16,587 nucleotides of DNA from JBJXDT01 sp046153505 (GCA_046153505.1 JBJXDT010000126.1:1-16587), one strand, 5' to 3'. Shown: positions 1 to 6,951, counted from the stretch's first letter. Program-made: numbers and translations. The notes: generated from the sequence alone by a model not told the origin.

Positions 1-56
1 GCCGCATGGTCAAAATCGCGTAAATCGCGTCGAAACCAAACGAGCGCCTGTTGCAT
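1..56 (-). CDS. phrB: Deoxyribodipyrimidine photolyase, N-terminal fragment
   Basis: Only the first 18 codons are inside the window; the rest lies beyond the left edge. Reading leftwards from an ATG at 56-54 gives MQQALVWFRRDLRDFDHA, which carries the LVWFRRDLRxxD signature that opens the alpha/beta photolyase domain of class I CPD photolyases and cryptochromes. Such enzymes bind FAD and use blue light to split pyrimidine dimers in DNA. The start lies 3 bases after the rlmH stop (TAA at 62-60), so it is probably the last or a late member of the same operon. The ribosome binding site is weak (AAAGAA about 6 bases upstream), so translational coupling to rlmH is plausible. The N-terminal motif is diagnostic of the family but cannot separate photolyase from cryptochrome. 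Confidence 0.8.
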   Translation of the reverse strand, partial: MQQALVWFRRDLRDFDHA

Positions 57-59
57 AGC

Positions 60-527
60 TTATTCTTTGTGGTATGGATGATTTTGTGTGACTGAATATG
101 CGCGGTAAAGTTGCTCACATAATAAAACACGCACAAACGCATGCGGCAGCGTGAGTGGCGACAATCCCCAAAGCCAGTCTGCACGCCGCTTTAAGCTTGG
201 ATGTATGCCGTCAGCACCGCCAACGATGATGCTGACATCTTTACCTAAGTTTTGCCAAAACTGCATTTTCTCAGCGACCTGCAATGTGGAAATTTGTTGG
301 CCACGCTCATCGCAGACAATCAAAAAATCTTTGCCAACAAATTCCAAAATGCGCTTTGCTTCTGCTTCTTGTACCGCTTCACTACTTTTGCCATCTGCAC
401 GCTTGTCAGGCTTAACACCAACAATTTCTATCGCCAATTCGCGTGGCATGCGTTTAATGTACTCACTGCATGCAGTTTCAACCCAATCTGGCATTTTGTG
501 GCCAACTGAGATGATGCGTAGCTTCAT
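60..527 (-). CDS. rlmH: 23S rRNA (pseudouridine1915-N3)-methyltransferase RlmH
   Basis: RlmH is a small SPOUT-class methyltransferase that uses S-adenosylmethionine to methylate N3 of pseudouridine 1915 in helix 69 of 23S rRNA, acting on assembled 70S ribosomes as a homodimer. The 155 residues match the E. coli length exactly. Visible hallmarks are the SAM-binding knot GGADG at about residues 103-107, LSPLTLPHA at 122-130, and the conserved C-terminal NHPYH at 149-153 near the active site. It follows rsfS by 9 bases, and the AAGG of its ribosome binding site overlaps the rsfS stop codon. The rsfS-rlmH pair is conserved across bacteria, so both identity and context agree. Confidence 0.97.
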   Translation of the reverse strand: MKLRIISVGHKMPDWVETACSEYIKRMPRELAIEIVGVKPDKRADGKSSEAVQEAEAKRILEFVGKDFLIVCDERGQQISTLQVAEKMQFWQNLGKDVSIIVGGADGIHPSLKRRADWLWGLSPLTLPHAFVRVLLCEQLYRAYSVTQNHPYHKE

Positions 528-536
528 GCAAATGCC

Positions 537-896
537 TTATGCGTTGTCTTGTGTAATGTGCCCGCGGCGGCCTTCTGTCGCACCCCAAAGTTGCTCGAGG
601 TTATAATAAGCGCGCGTGGCGGGAATCATGATATGCACCACAATATCGTCTAAATCCACCAATACCCATTCACCATCTTTACCGCCCTCTGTGCCGCGAA
701 TATCAAAGCCTTTTTCTTTCAGTTTTATAATCACATTGTCTGCAATCGCCTTGGATTGCCGCGTAGAACTTGCGCTGGCGACGATCATATAATTGGTGAG
801 CGAGGTAAGTTTGCGCACATCCATCACCGCAATATCAAATGCCTTAATGTCTTCCAGCGCGTCAATAACAGCTACTTTCATTGCTTCTAAATCCAT
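537..896 (-). CDS. rsfS: Ribosomal silencing factor RsfS
   Basis: RsfS (RsfA, YbeB, Iojap family) binds protein uL14 of the 50S subunit and blocks joining with the 30S subunit, lowering translation in stationary phase or starvation. The 119 residues cover the whole Iojap domain: VMDVRKLTSLTNYMIVASA at about 24-42, STRQSKAIAD just after, then GEWVLVDLDDIVVHIM and the YYNLEQLW segment near the C-terminus. An AAAGG overlapping the panC stop is the likely ribosome binding site, though 12 bases from the ATG is long. A second ATG (Met6, at 881-879) is an alternative start. In many proteobacteria nadD directly precedes rsfS; here panC takes that place. Confidence 0.96.
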   Translation of the reverse strand: MDLEAMKVAVIDALEDIKAFDIAVMDVRKLTSLTNYMIVASASSTRQSKAIADNVIIKLKEKGFDIRGTEGGKDGEWVLVDLDDIVVHIMIPATRAYYNLEQLWGATEGRRGHITQDNA

Positions 897-911
897 GAGT
901 TACTTCTACCT

Positions 912-1754
912 TTAAATGTTAAATTCAATATTGTCGATGAGCCTTGTTTTGCCGAGTTTTGCCGCGCCCAAAACGACTAAATTTTTGTCACCCTCTTGTG
1001 CGGGTTGCAAGCTGCTAGCTTCGCAAATCGCAATGTAACCCACGTCCCAGCCTTTTGCATTGAGGGCGTTTGTCGCTGTGTTTTTAACAGCATCAAACTC
1101 ACATTTACCGCCTTTAATTTCTTGCACAACCCGCTGCAAGGCTTGATTTAATTGGTTCGCAACGGCACGCTCTTTTTCGCTCAAATAGCCATTGCGCGAG
1201 CTTAGCGCCAAGCCATCAGCCTCACGCACGGTTTCGCCAGCGATAATTTCAATCGGCAAATTAAACTGCTCTACCAATTGTTGGATGATGAAGAGTTGTT
1301 GAAAATCTTTTTTGCCAAATACCGCAATTGTGGGTTGGACGATATTGAAAAGCTTCATTACCACCGTCGCTACGCCAGTAAAATGACCTGGTCGACTTGC
1401 GCCGCATAGCGTGTCTGCAATCGGCGGTGGGGTAATGGTCATGGTTTGCGCTTGTGGGTACATTTCAGAAGCGCTTGGCGCAAACACAATATCCGCAATA
1501 CCTTTCAGCTTTTCGCAATCCGCATCTAATGTGCGTGGATAGCTCGCCAAATCCTCGTTCGGTCCAAATTGCAGCGGGTTTACAAAAATGCTGACTACCA
1601 CAGACTTTGCGTGTTTTTTGGCAATTTCTGCCAGCTTGATATGACCAGCATGCAAGTTGCCCATCGTCGGTACTAAGCATATGCCACCAGAGCTATTACA
1701 GGCTTGGTTTTTTAGGGTGTTTCTGAGTTCGGAAACGGTGTGGATGATTTGCAT
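912..1754 (-). CDS. panC: Pantothenate synthetase (pantoate--beta-alanine ligase)
   Basis: PanC joins pantoate and beta-alanine using ATP, through a pantoyl-adenylate, in the last step of pantothenate (vitamin B5, coenzyme A precursor) synthesis in the cytosol. The 280 residues are of normal family length. Visible motifs are VPTMGNLHAGH with the HIGH-type nucleotide motif HAGH at 35-38, FVNPLQF at 57-63, CGASRPGHFTGVATVV at 117-132, FGKKDFQQ at 146-153, and the KMSKS-like SSRN at 185-188 followed by GYLS. Its ATG shares a base with the panB stop (TAATG), so the two are translationally coupled. No anomalies are seen. Confidence 0.97.
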   Translation of the reverse strand: MQIIHTVSELRNTLKNQACNSSGGICLVPTMGNLHAGHIKLAEIAKKHAKSVVVSIFVNPLQFGPNEDLASYPRTLDADCEKLKGIADIVFAPSASEMYPQAQTMTITPPPIADTLCGASRPGHFTGVATVVMKLFNIVQPTIAVFGKKDFQQLFIIQQLVEQFNLPIEIIAGETVREADGLALSSRNGYLSEKERAVANQLNQALQRVVQEIKGGKCEFDAVKNTATNALNAKGWDVGYIAICEASSLQPAQEGDKNLVVLGAAKLGKTRLIDNIEFNI

Positions 1755-2593
1755 TAATAACTATGCTCTATTGCAGGAAATGTTTTATTTTTAACCGCAC
1801 ACACATAAGCATCTATTGCGCCTTGAATACTGTTGTTGTCTTTTAAAAAATTGCGCACAAAACGTGGCGATTTAAACGCGCTTGGATTTTTATTAGCTGG
1901 CCCATTGTAGATGCCTAATAAGTCTTGTAAAACAAGAACTTGTCCGTTGCAGTCTATGCCTGCACCAATGCCGATAGTTGGCGCTTTAATTTCCTCTGTG
2001 ATTTTTCTTGCTAAAGTCGCAGGCACCATCTCTAGTAAAACAAAGCTCACGCCTGCATCACTCATAGCCTGCGCGTCGCGCATGATGCGCTCGGCAGATT
2101 CCTGCGTGTTGCCTTGCACTCTATAGCCGCCAAGTTGGTTTACAGATTGCGGCGTAAAGCCTAAGTGAGCGCACACAGGAATGCCATGTGCAACCAAGTA
2201 GCGCGCCGTTTCAATGAGTTTTCCACCACCTTCAAACTTCACCATATGCGCGCCAGATTTGATTAGCCATTCAGCGTTTTTAAAGGCAGCCTCGCTATCG
2301 TGCTCGTAACTGCCCAGCGGCATATCAGCCACAATAAATGTGTTTGGCGCACCAGCAGAAACGCTTTTGGTGTGGTAAGTCATGTGGTGCATGCTGACAT
2401 TTAAGGTGTTTTCAGCGCCTTGCAGCACCATACCAAGCGAGTCGCCCACAAGCAACATATCAACGCCAGCGCGTTCCATCAGTTTGGCAAACGTCGCGTC
2501 GTAGCAGGTTAGCATGGTGATTTTTTCACCAGTTTTTACCATTTCTAGTAAATTATTCAGAAACTTATTCAAGGTTTGGATTAAAGTATTCAC
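1754..2593 (-). CDS. panB: 3-methyl-2-oxobutanoate hydroxymethyltransferase
   Basis: PanB transfers a hydroxymethyl group from 5,10-methylene-tetrahydrofolate to ketoisovalerate, giving ketopantoate, the first committed step to pantothenate. It is a Mg-dependent TIM-barrel enzyme. Visible motifs are LTCYDATFA, VGDSLGMV with a predicted Mg ligand Asp at about residue 51, VADMPLGSY (Asp90), AHLGFTPQSVNQLGGY around 142-157, and the catalytic-type Glu in LLEMVPA near 188. The frame is open further upstream to an ATG at 2647, but that would intrude 83 bases into the kinase gene and add residues absent from the family. I chose the GTG at 2593-2591: it follows AAAGG by 5 bases and gives 279 residues, near the usual 264. 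An ATG at 2542 would remove the conserved N-terminal strand. It overlaps the kinase gene by 29 bases. Confidence 0.95.
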   Translation of the reverse strand: MNTLIQTLNKFLNNLLEMVKTGEKITMLTCYDATFAKLMERAGVDMLLVGDSLGMVLQGAENTLNVSMHHMTYHTKSVSAGAPNTFIVADMPLGSYEHDSEAAFKNAEWLIKSGAHMVKFEGGGKLIETARYLVAHGIPVCAHLGFTPQSVNQLGGYRVQGNTQESAERIMRDAQAMSDAGVSFVLLEMVPATLARKITEEIKAPTIGIGAGIDCNGQVLVLQDLLGIYNGPANKNPSAFKSPRFVRNFLKDNNSIQGAIDAYVCAVKNKTFPAIEHSY

Positions 2594-3221
2594 GACTGCC
2601 TTTAATTTTGCTGATACGATCCACCAGCAAATTAAGGGCACTTTCATCTTTGATGATATTGAGTTTTTCGTTGTTTACAATCAACAGGGGTGAGTTGTCG
2701 TAGCTGTGGAAAAACTCACTGTAAGCATCAGCTAAGCGCTCTATATATTCTCGAGGAATATCTTGCTCGTAACTGATATTACGCTCCTCAATACGCTCAG
2801 CAAGCTCGTCAATTGGGGTTTGTAGGTAAACTACTAAATCTGGCTTGGGCGACTTTAATTGTAAGTGCTGATAGATTTGGTGATAAAGAGAATATTCTTC
2901 TTCGTCCAAATTAAGTCGCGCAAATAATGGGTCTTTTTCCAAAAAGAAATCCGCCACAATTGGCTTGGCGAACATATCGCGTTGGTTTACATCGGCTATT
3001 TGCCTTGAGCGTTGAAACAGAAAGAACAGTTGCGTTGGCAGCGCGTATCGTTGCGCATCTTGATAAAAGCGCGATAGAAAAGGGTTCTCAGTGGCTTTTT
3101 CTGTGAGCAATTCAACAGAAAATTTTTCAGCTAACATACGCGCAAGCGTTGTTTTACCACTGCCAATGGGACCTTCAATAACGATGTAGGGATACTTTTC
3201 GAAAATATTATTGCTAGTCAT
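2565..3221 (-). CDS. Deoxynucleoside kinase (dNK/dGK family)
   Basis: This is a deoxyadenosine/deoxyguanosine/deoxycytidine-kinase-type salvage enzyme that phosphorylates deoxynucleosides with ATP. The 218 residues open with the Walker A loop GPIGSGKTT at 17-25 after a beta strand (YIVIEG). An arginine-rich lid region RIEERNISYEQDIPREYIERL follows around two thirds of the way, matching the RxxxR...E pattern of the family, and the tail is charged. The exact nucleoside preference cannot be read from the sequence. The ATG overlaps the folK stop as ATGA (3221-3218). A kinase of this family between folK and panB is a recurrent arrangement in beta- and gammaproteobacteria. The linkage may be historical rather than metabolic. 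Confidence 0.9.
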   Translation of the reverse strand: MTSNNIFEKYPYIVIEGPIGSGKTTLARMLAEKFSVELLTEKATENPFLSRFYQDAQRYALPTQLFFLFQRSRQIADVNQRDMFAKPIVADFFLEKDPLFARLNLDEEEYSLYHQIYQHLQLKSPKPDLVVYLQTPIDELAERIEERNISYEQDIPREYIERLADAYSEFFHSYDNSPLLIVNNEKLNIIKDESALNLLVDRISKIKGSREYFNPNLE

Positions 3222-3724
3222 GGGTTAACTTTTTCAACGCCTTGGTTTTTGTGTAACTCTGCTAATTTTACAACATTGCCACCAAAAGGTAATGAAAAGT
3301 CTGGCAAAGTTAAGTCAGGTGCAATTTCTGCCAGAGGCAGTAATACAAAACCACGCAAATGCATACGAGGATGCGGTAATGTGAGGTTTTCGGTGCTTAA
3401 AACCAAATCGTCATATAGCAGCAAATCCAAATCTAATATGCGAGGCGAATTCGGAAAAGGTCTTTCTCGACCAAATGCTTGCTCAATCGTAAGTAATTGC
3501 TGCATTAAATCTTGTGGGTTTAAATCTGTGGCAACTTCTGCAACTGCATTAATAAAATCGGGTTGCTCATCGTAACCAACTGGCGCTGTTTGGTATAAGC
3601 TCGATTTGTTTATTAATTGCGTTTTTGGCAGTTTATCGATGCTTTGTAAGGCACGTATTATCTGGCTTTCAGGGTTGCTTAAATTACTACCTAGAGCAAT
3701 ATAAGCCTTATGCATCCGCGCCAT
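3218..3724 (-). CDS. folK: 6-hydroxymethyl-7,8-dihydropterin pyrophosphokinase
   Basis: FolK (HPPK) moves pyrophosphate from ATP to 6-hydroxymethyl-dihydropterin, preparing it for condensation with p-aminobenzoate in folate synthesis. The 168 residues show AYIALGSNL near the start, LYQTAPVGYDEQPDFINAV (pterin site), RILDLDLLLYDD (metal-binding aspartates) and LPHPRMHLRGFVLLPLAEIAPDL. The gene product supplies the folate cofactor used by PanB in the same operon. The listed ATG at 3724 overlaps the end of pcnB by 17 bases. Met4 at 3715-3713 is equally consistent with the family, in which the protein usually begins just before AYIALGSN, and no ribosome binding site clearly decides between them. 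Confidence 0.95.
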   Translation of the reverse strand: MARMHKAYIALGSNLSNPESQIIRALQSIDKLPKTQLINKSSLYQTAPVGYDEQPDFINAVAEVATDLNPQDLMQQLLTIEQAFGRERPFPNSPRILDLDLLLYDDLVLSTENLTLPHPRMHLRGFVLLPLAEIAPDLTLPDFSLPFGGNVVKLAELHKNQGVEKVNP

Positions 3725-5078
3725 TTACCTGTGTATGGGTCGTAGTTTTGCGTCTGCGCTTACGTTTCTTTTTTGGCCCATTGTCCGGTAACAACATAGC
3801 AGCGCGTGTTTCTGCATTTGCGTCAGCAAAGATTGTCCACCACTCGCCAATTTCCATTGGTAGTTCGCCAGAATCACAGCGCAACAACATAAAATCGTAT
3901 CCTGCACGGTAGCGTGGGTGCGTTAGCAAGCCAAAAGGGCGCTTCCCTGCACGTTGCTCAAAGCGCGGCTGCATGCTCCAGATTTCTTTCATGGTCGCAA
4001 CAAAGCGATTATGAATCGCCAGTTTTTCTGCCTGAATATGAATCACTTCGTTCATGGCGTTATACAAAGCAGGGATAAGAGGAGCATCATTTTTGGTGAG
4101 TTCCCAAGCGCTAAGCACCTCATGCCATAGCAAGGTGGCGAATAAGAAACTTGGATTAGAAGATTTCCCACTCTTAATTCTATCGTCGGTGTTTTTCAGT
4201 GCGAGCATCACAAATTTTTCGCCCATCGGCTGCTCTAAAACTACGTCTAGCAATGGTAATAAGCCATGGTGCAGGTGCTGCTCACGCAAAATATTAATAC
4301 TTTCAACCGCATGACCAGAAAGGAAAAGTTTGAGCATTTCGTCAAACAAGCGGCTAGGTGGCACATCTTGCAATAAGTCTGCCAACTCCAAAATTGGTGC
4401 CTGTGTCTTAGCCTCGATTTTTAAACCCAATTTGGCTGAGAGCCGCACGGCCCGCAACATGCGCACAGGGTCTTCTTTGTAGCGTGTTTTCGGATCGCCG
4501 ATAATGCGCAATAATTTGGATTTTACATCTGCAATGCCGTTGTGGAAATCTAGCACCTCTTCGCGCGCAGGGTCGTAATACATGGCGTTGACGGTAAAAT
4601 CACGACGTGTTGAATCTTCTTCTAGATTGCCAAATACGTTGTCGCGCAAGATACGACCGCTATCGTTTACTTGCGCATCGCCATTGGCCTCATGATGCCC
4701 ACGAAACGTAGAAACCTCAATCGTTTCAGCGCCCCACATCACATGCACAAGGCGAAAGCGGCGGCCGATAATACGTGAGCGACGAAACACTTTGTAGACT
4801 TGTTCTGGCGTTGCATCGGTAGCAATATCAAAATCTTTTGGCTGATAGTTAAGAAGTAAATCGCGTACTGCACCGCCAACGATATAAGCTTTAAACCCCG
4901 CTTTCTGTAGACCCTCGCAAGTTTTCAGTGCGGCACTACTAATCAACCCTTTGTCGATTTTATGTTTTTTGGCTGTGATTATTTGCGCCGCACTGGTGGC
5001 ATTGTCGTCCGCACGATTGATATCAATGACGGCTTTTTCTTTTTTCTTAAAAACTTTTTGCAGGAATTTTTTAATCAT
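3708..5078 (-). CDS. pcnB: Poly(A) polymerase I
   Basis: PcnB adds 3' poly(A) tails to RNA, marking transcripts and decay fragments for degradation by exonucleases. The 456 residues contain the class II nucleotidyltransferase core: YIVGGAVRDLLL at 65-76, KDFDIATDATPEQV with the catalytic DxD (Asp82, Asp84), RRSRIIGRRFRLVHV, and RRDFTVNAMYYDP at 158-170. These are followed by the RNA-binding domain PVRMLRAVRLSAKLG. The lysine/arginine-rich tail KKKRKRRRK near the C-terminus resembles the basic tail of E. coli PcnB and, with the long body, argues for poly(A) polymerase over CCA-adding enzyme. The frame is open upstream to 5162, but that stretch lies inside the previous gene; ATG at 5078-5076 (MIKKFLQKVF) sits 10 bases after its stop and fits the family. 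Confidence 0.93.
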   Translation of the reverse strand: MIKKFLQKVFKKKEKAVIDINRADDNATSAAQIITAKKHKIDKGLISSAALKTCEGLQKAGFKAYIVGGAVRDLLLNYQPKDFDIATDATPEQVYKVFRRSRIIGRRFRLVHVMWGAETIEVSTFRGHHEANGDAQVNDSGRILRDNVFGNLEEDSTRRDFTVNAMYYDPAREEVLDFHNGIADVKSKLLRIIGDPKTRYKEDPVRMLRAVRLSAKLGLKIEAKTQAPILELADLLQDVPPSRLFDEMLKLFLSGHAVESINILREQHLHHGLLPLLDVVLEQPMGEKFVMLALKNTDDRIKSGKSSNPSFLFATLLWHEVLSAWELTKNDAPLIPALYNAMNEVIHIQAEKLAIHNRFVATMKEIWSMQPRFEQRAGKRPFGLLTHPRYRAGYDFMLLRCDSGELPMEIGEWWTIFADANAETRAAMLLPDNGPKKKRKRRRKTTTHTQVNGADA

Positions 5079-5088
5079 GACAATTCTA

Positions 5089-5640
5089 TTATTTGCTGGC
5101 TTGATTATCCCACAGTACGTCAGGTACACCCGCGTCTTTATTGAGAATGCGGCACAACACAAATAGCAAATCGGAAAGGCGATTGATATATTGTAGTGAA
5201 ATTTCGGTGATTTTCTCTTGCTTGTTTAAGCTGTGCATCGTTCGCTCGGCGCGCCTACAAACAGTTCTGGCTAGGTGGCAATACGCTGCCGCGCGACTGC
5301 CGCCAGGTAAAATAAACTCTTTTAGCGGTGGCAATGTGTCGTTCAATTCATCCAAAATATTCTCTAGGGAGGTGATTCGCTCAACCTTAATCATCTCATA
5401 GCCGGGCATGCAAAGCTCGCCGCCCAAATTAAATAAATCGTGCTGAACTAGGCTCAGAGCCGCATGGATATTGGCTCGCAAAGGCTCGGTAAGCAAAATC
5501 CCAAGCACTGAATTAAGCTCATCCACATCGCCAATCGCTTGCACACGCGCACTGTATTTTGCGACGCGTGAGCCATCGCCCATGCCCGTCGTGCCGTCAT
5601 CGCCGGTTTTTGTGTAAATCTTGCTAAGCCTGTTGCCCAT
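5089..5640 (-). CDS. pduO: PduO-type ATP:cob(I)alamin adenosyltransferase
   Basis: This enzyme attaches the 5'-deoxyadenosyl group of ATP to cob(I)alamin, making adenosylcobalamin (coenzyme B12). It is a trimeric five-helix-bundle protein of the cytosol. The 183 residues carry the N-terminal ATP-binding signature KIYTKTGDDGTTGMGDGSRV at 7-26, the VDELNSVLG helix at 39-47, EFILPGGSRAAAYCHLART at 108-126 with RTVCRRAER at 125-133, and YINRLSDLLFVLCR at 151-164. These are diagnostic of the PduO family rather than CobA/BtuR. The start has a good ribosome binding site (AAAGGA, 5 bases before the ATG). It heads the leftward operon, and its promoter overlaps that of murI. Confidence 0.95.
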   Translation of the reverse strand: MGNRLSKIYTKTGDDGTTGMGDGSRVAKYSARVQAIGDVDELNSVLGILLTEPLRANIHAALSLVQHDLFNLGGELCMPGYEMIKVERITSLENILDELNDTLPPLKEFILPGGSRAAAYCHLARTVCRRAERTMHSLNKQEKITEISLQYINRLSDLLFVLCRILNKDAGVPDVLWDNQASK

Positions 5641-5648
5641 TAAATTCC

Positions 5649-5670
5649 TTTATAATTTGCACATTATAAA
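5649..5670. promoter_or_regulatory. Symmetric divergent promoter between pduO and murI
   Basis: Two 8-base arms, TTTATAAT at 5649-5656 and ATTATAAA at 5663-5670, form a perfect inverted repeat around the six bases TTGCAC. Each arm contains a TATAAT, one per strand: 5651-5656 on plus and 5668-5663 on minus. As -10 elements they would start transcripts facing both ways. The leftward one would give a leader of about 16 bases including the pduO ribosome binding site. The rightward one would start only about 9-10 bases before the murI ATG. No good -35 hexamer is seen at either side. The symmetry could also bind a dimeric regulator. Confidence 0.55.
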
Positions 5671-5672
5671 TC

Positions 5673-6476
5673 ATGCATAACAATTTACCTCATTCTAATC
5701 GCCCAATCGGTGTCATGGATTCTGGCGTGGGCGGCATTTCTGTGCTCAAGCACATTCATACGCTGCTGCCACACGAGGATTTGCGCTATTTTGCTGATAG
5801 CAAACACGCGCCTTATGGCAGCAAAACACCTGAAGAGATTAAAGCGCGCTGTTTTGAGATTGCCGATTTTTTCATTGCACAAGGGGTAAAGGCATTAGTT
5901 GTAGCTTGTAACACAGCGACTGCCGCAGCGATAGACGATATGCGCGCTAAATACACACTACCCATTATTGGCATGGAGCCCGCAGTAAAGCCTGCCGCCG
6001 CGGCGACTAAAAACGGCATCATTGGTGTGCTAGCAACGGTAGGTACGCTTAAAAGCGCGCAATTTGCAGCCTTGCTAGAAAGTTATGGGCGTAATGTCGA
6101 AGTTGTCACGCAAGCCTGTGTAGGGTTGGTGGAATGCATTGAGCGTGGCGAACTGGATACGCCCGAAACTAAAGATTTAATCAAGCTGTATACCTCACCA
6201 TTATTGGTGGAGGGCGCAGATACCATTGTGTTGGGCTGCACGCATTACCCGTTCGTAAAGCATGTGATTCAAGAAGTGGTGGGAGACAATATTACTTTGA
6301 TTGATACAGGCGCCGCGGTAGCGAAGCAGTTAAAACGCCAGTTAGAGGAAAAAGGCTTGTTATCAAGTAGCCAAGAGAAAGCTGACGTGCAATTTTGGAC
6401 GAATAGTGAAGCGGATAATGCTGAACAAGTAACCGAAAAGCTGTGGGGAAATATCGTGGACGAGCATCGGTTGTAG
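5673..6476 (+). CDS. murI: Glutamate racemase
   Basis: MurI interconverts L- and D-glutamate, supplying D-glutamate for the peptidoglycan stem peptide. It is a cofactor-independent cytosolic two-base racemase. The 267 residues show PIGVMDSGVGGISVL at 11-25 (acid Asp16), RYFADSKHAPYGSKT at 38-52, the first catalytic cysteine in VACNTATAAA (Cys79), and the second in VLGCTHYPF (Cys189) with His191. ATG at 5673 is the only sensible start because the next in-frame ATG would remove the conserved GVMDSG strand. There is no recognisable Shine-Dalgarno sequence in front of it and the region is almost pure A/T, so initiation may be near-leaderless. The gene stands alone on this strand. Confidence 0.96.
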   Translation: MHNNLPHSNRPIGVMDSGVGGISVLKHIHTLLPHEDLRYFADSKHAPYGSKTPEEIKARCFEIADFFIAQGVKALVVACNTATAAAIDDMRAKYTLPIIGMEPAVKPAAAATKNGIIGVLATVGTLKSAQFAALLESYGRNVEVVTQACVGLVECIERGELDTPETKDLIKLYTSPLLVEGADTIVLGCTHYPFVKHVIQEVVGDNITLIDTGAAVAKQLKRQLEEKGLLSSSQEKADVQFWTNSEADNAEQVTEKLWGNIVDEHRL

Positions 6477-6508
6477 TTTTTAAAATATTCTTTTGCTAGT
6501 GCTATAGG

Positions 6509-6877
6509 TTATTTGTTTTTTGACATGGTTTTGTTAGCGATTCTTTCTTTTTCTCTGGATTTTAAATACCACCACTCTTGCGAGTCGTTTTTTCGACTCG
6601 TTTTTACAGCACCAACTTCATGCAAGAATTGACGGATTTCATCGTCCGAATAGCCACCGATACGTTGCTTTAAGGCTGAGAGAGACCTATCGGTATAGCT
6701 TTTATGATTAAGCAATTCCTCAAGAATAGATTTGACCATGTCTTCGCTCTTATTTTCTTGTGAGCGCATATTCTTTTCATGGTTATGTTGCCTACGTTGA
6801 ATAATCAAATTTCCAAATATGCTAATTAACCCACCAATAACGACACCACCTAGAGCCCATGCGGCATTTTCATCCAT
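6509..6877 (-). CDS. Unrecognised small membrane-anchored protein
   Basis: I do not recognise this 122-residue protein. It begins with one hydrophobic segment, roughly residues 6-26 (AWALGGVVIGGLISIFGNLII), followed by positively charged RRQ, which predicts a single N-terminal membrane anchor with the rest in the cytosol. Residues 30-70 are charged and helix-prone. The C-terminal part (about 66-110) contains IGGYSDDEIRQFLHEVGAV and then EWWYLKSR, which looks like a small winged-helix-type fold, although I cannot name a family. The ATG has a strong ribosome binding site (AAAGGA, 7 bases away) and a promoter-like sequence upstream, so it is probably real and separately expressed. It lies convergent to murI and appears more A/T-rich than its neighbours, which hints at an accessory gene. 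Confidence 0.75.
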   Translation of the reverse strand: MDENAAWALGGVVIGGLISIFGNLIIQRRQHNHEKNMRSQENKSEDMVKSILEELLNHKSYTDRSLSALKQRIGGYSDDEIRQFLHEVGAVKTSRKNDSQEWWYLKSREKERIANKTMSKNK

Positions 6878-6896
6878 AACGACATCCTTTTAATAC

Positions 6897-6925
6897 ATTG
6901 TAAAAGGTCAAGAAAACATTCTAAA
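6897..6925 (-). promoter_or_regulatory. Predicted promoter of the 122-residue membrane protein gene
   Basis: On the minus strand TTTAGA (6925-6920, four of six bases of TTGACA) is separated by exactly 17 bases from TACAAT (6902-6897, five of six bases of TATAAT). This places the start of transcription about 13 bases before the ATG, upstream of or at the AAAGGA ribosome binding site. The -10 element is part of TTTACAAT, which recurs in front of ilvE and ydcS. It is a prediction by consensus only. Confidence 0.45.
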
Positions 6926-6951
6926 CTTAGGCGGTAGGAAATTTATGAGCG

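Noticed and set aside
151..606. A 151-codon plus-strand open frame opposite rlmH and rsfS
   Set aside because: It is antisense to two strongly recognised genes, its translation has no family features, and it has no ribosome binding site.
2594..2647. Extended N-terminus of PanB from an ATG at 2647
   Set aside because: The added residues are absent from the PanB family and lie inside the kinase gene; GTG at 2593 has a proper ribosome binding site.
5079..5162. Extended N-terminus of PcnB from 5162
   Set aside because: It would overlap most of the last 70 bases of the adenosyltransferase gene and adds cysteine-rich residues unlike the family; ATG at 5078 fits better.
4951..5166. Plus-strand frame of 71 codons with a hydrophobic stretch opposite pcnB/pduO
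   Set aside because: Its hydrophobic character comes from the complement of lysine-rich codons in pcnB; it has no ribosome binding site or promoter.
6477..6508. Intrinsic terminator between murI and the convergent small gene
   Set aside because: The 32 bases are A/T-rich with only the 6-base palindrome CTATAG; no stem with a T-run is present.
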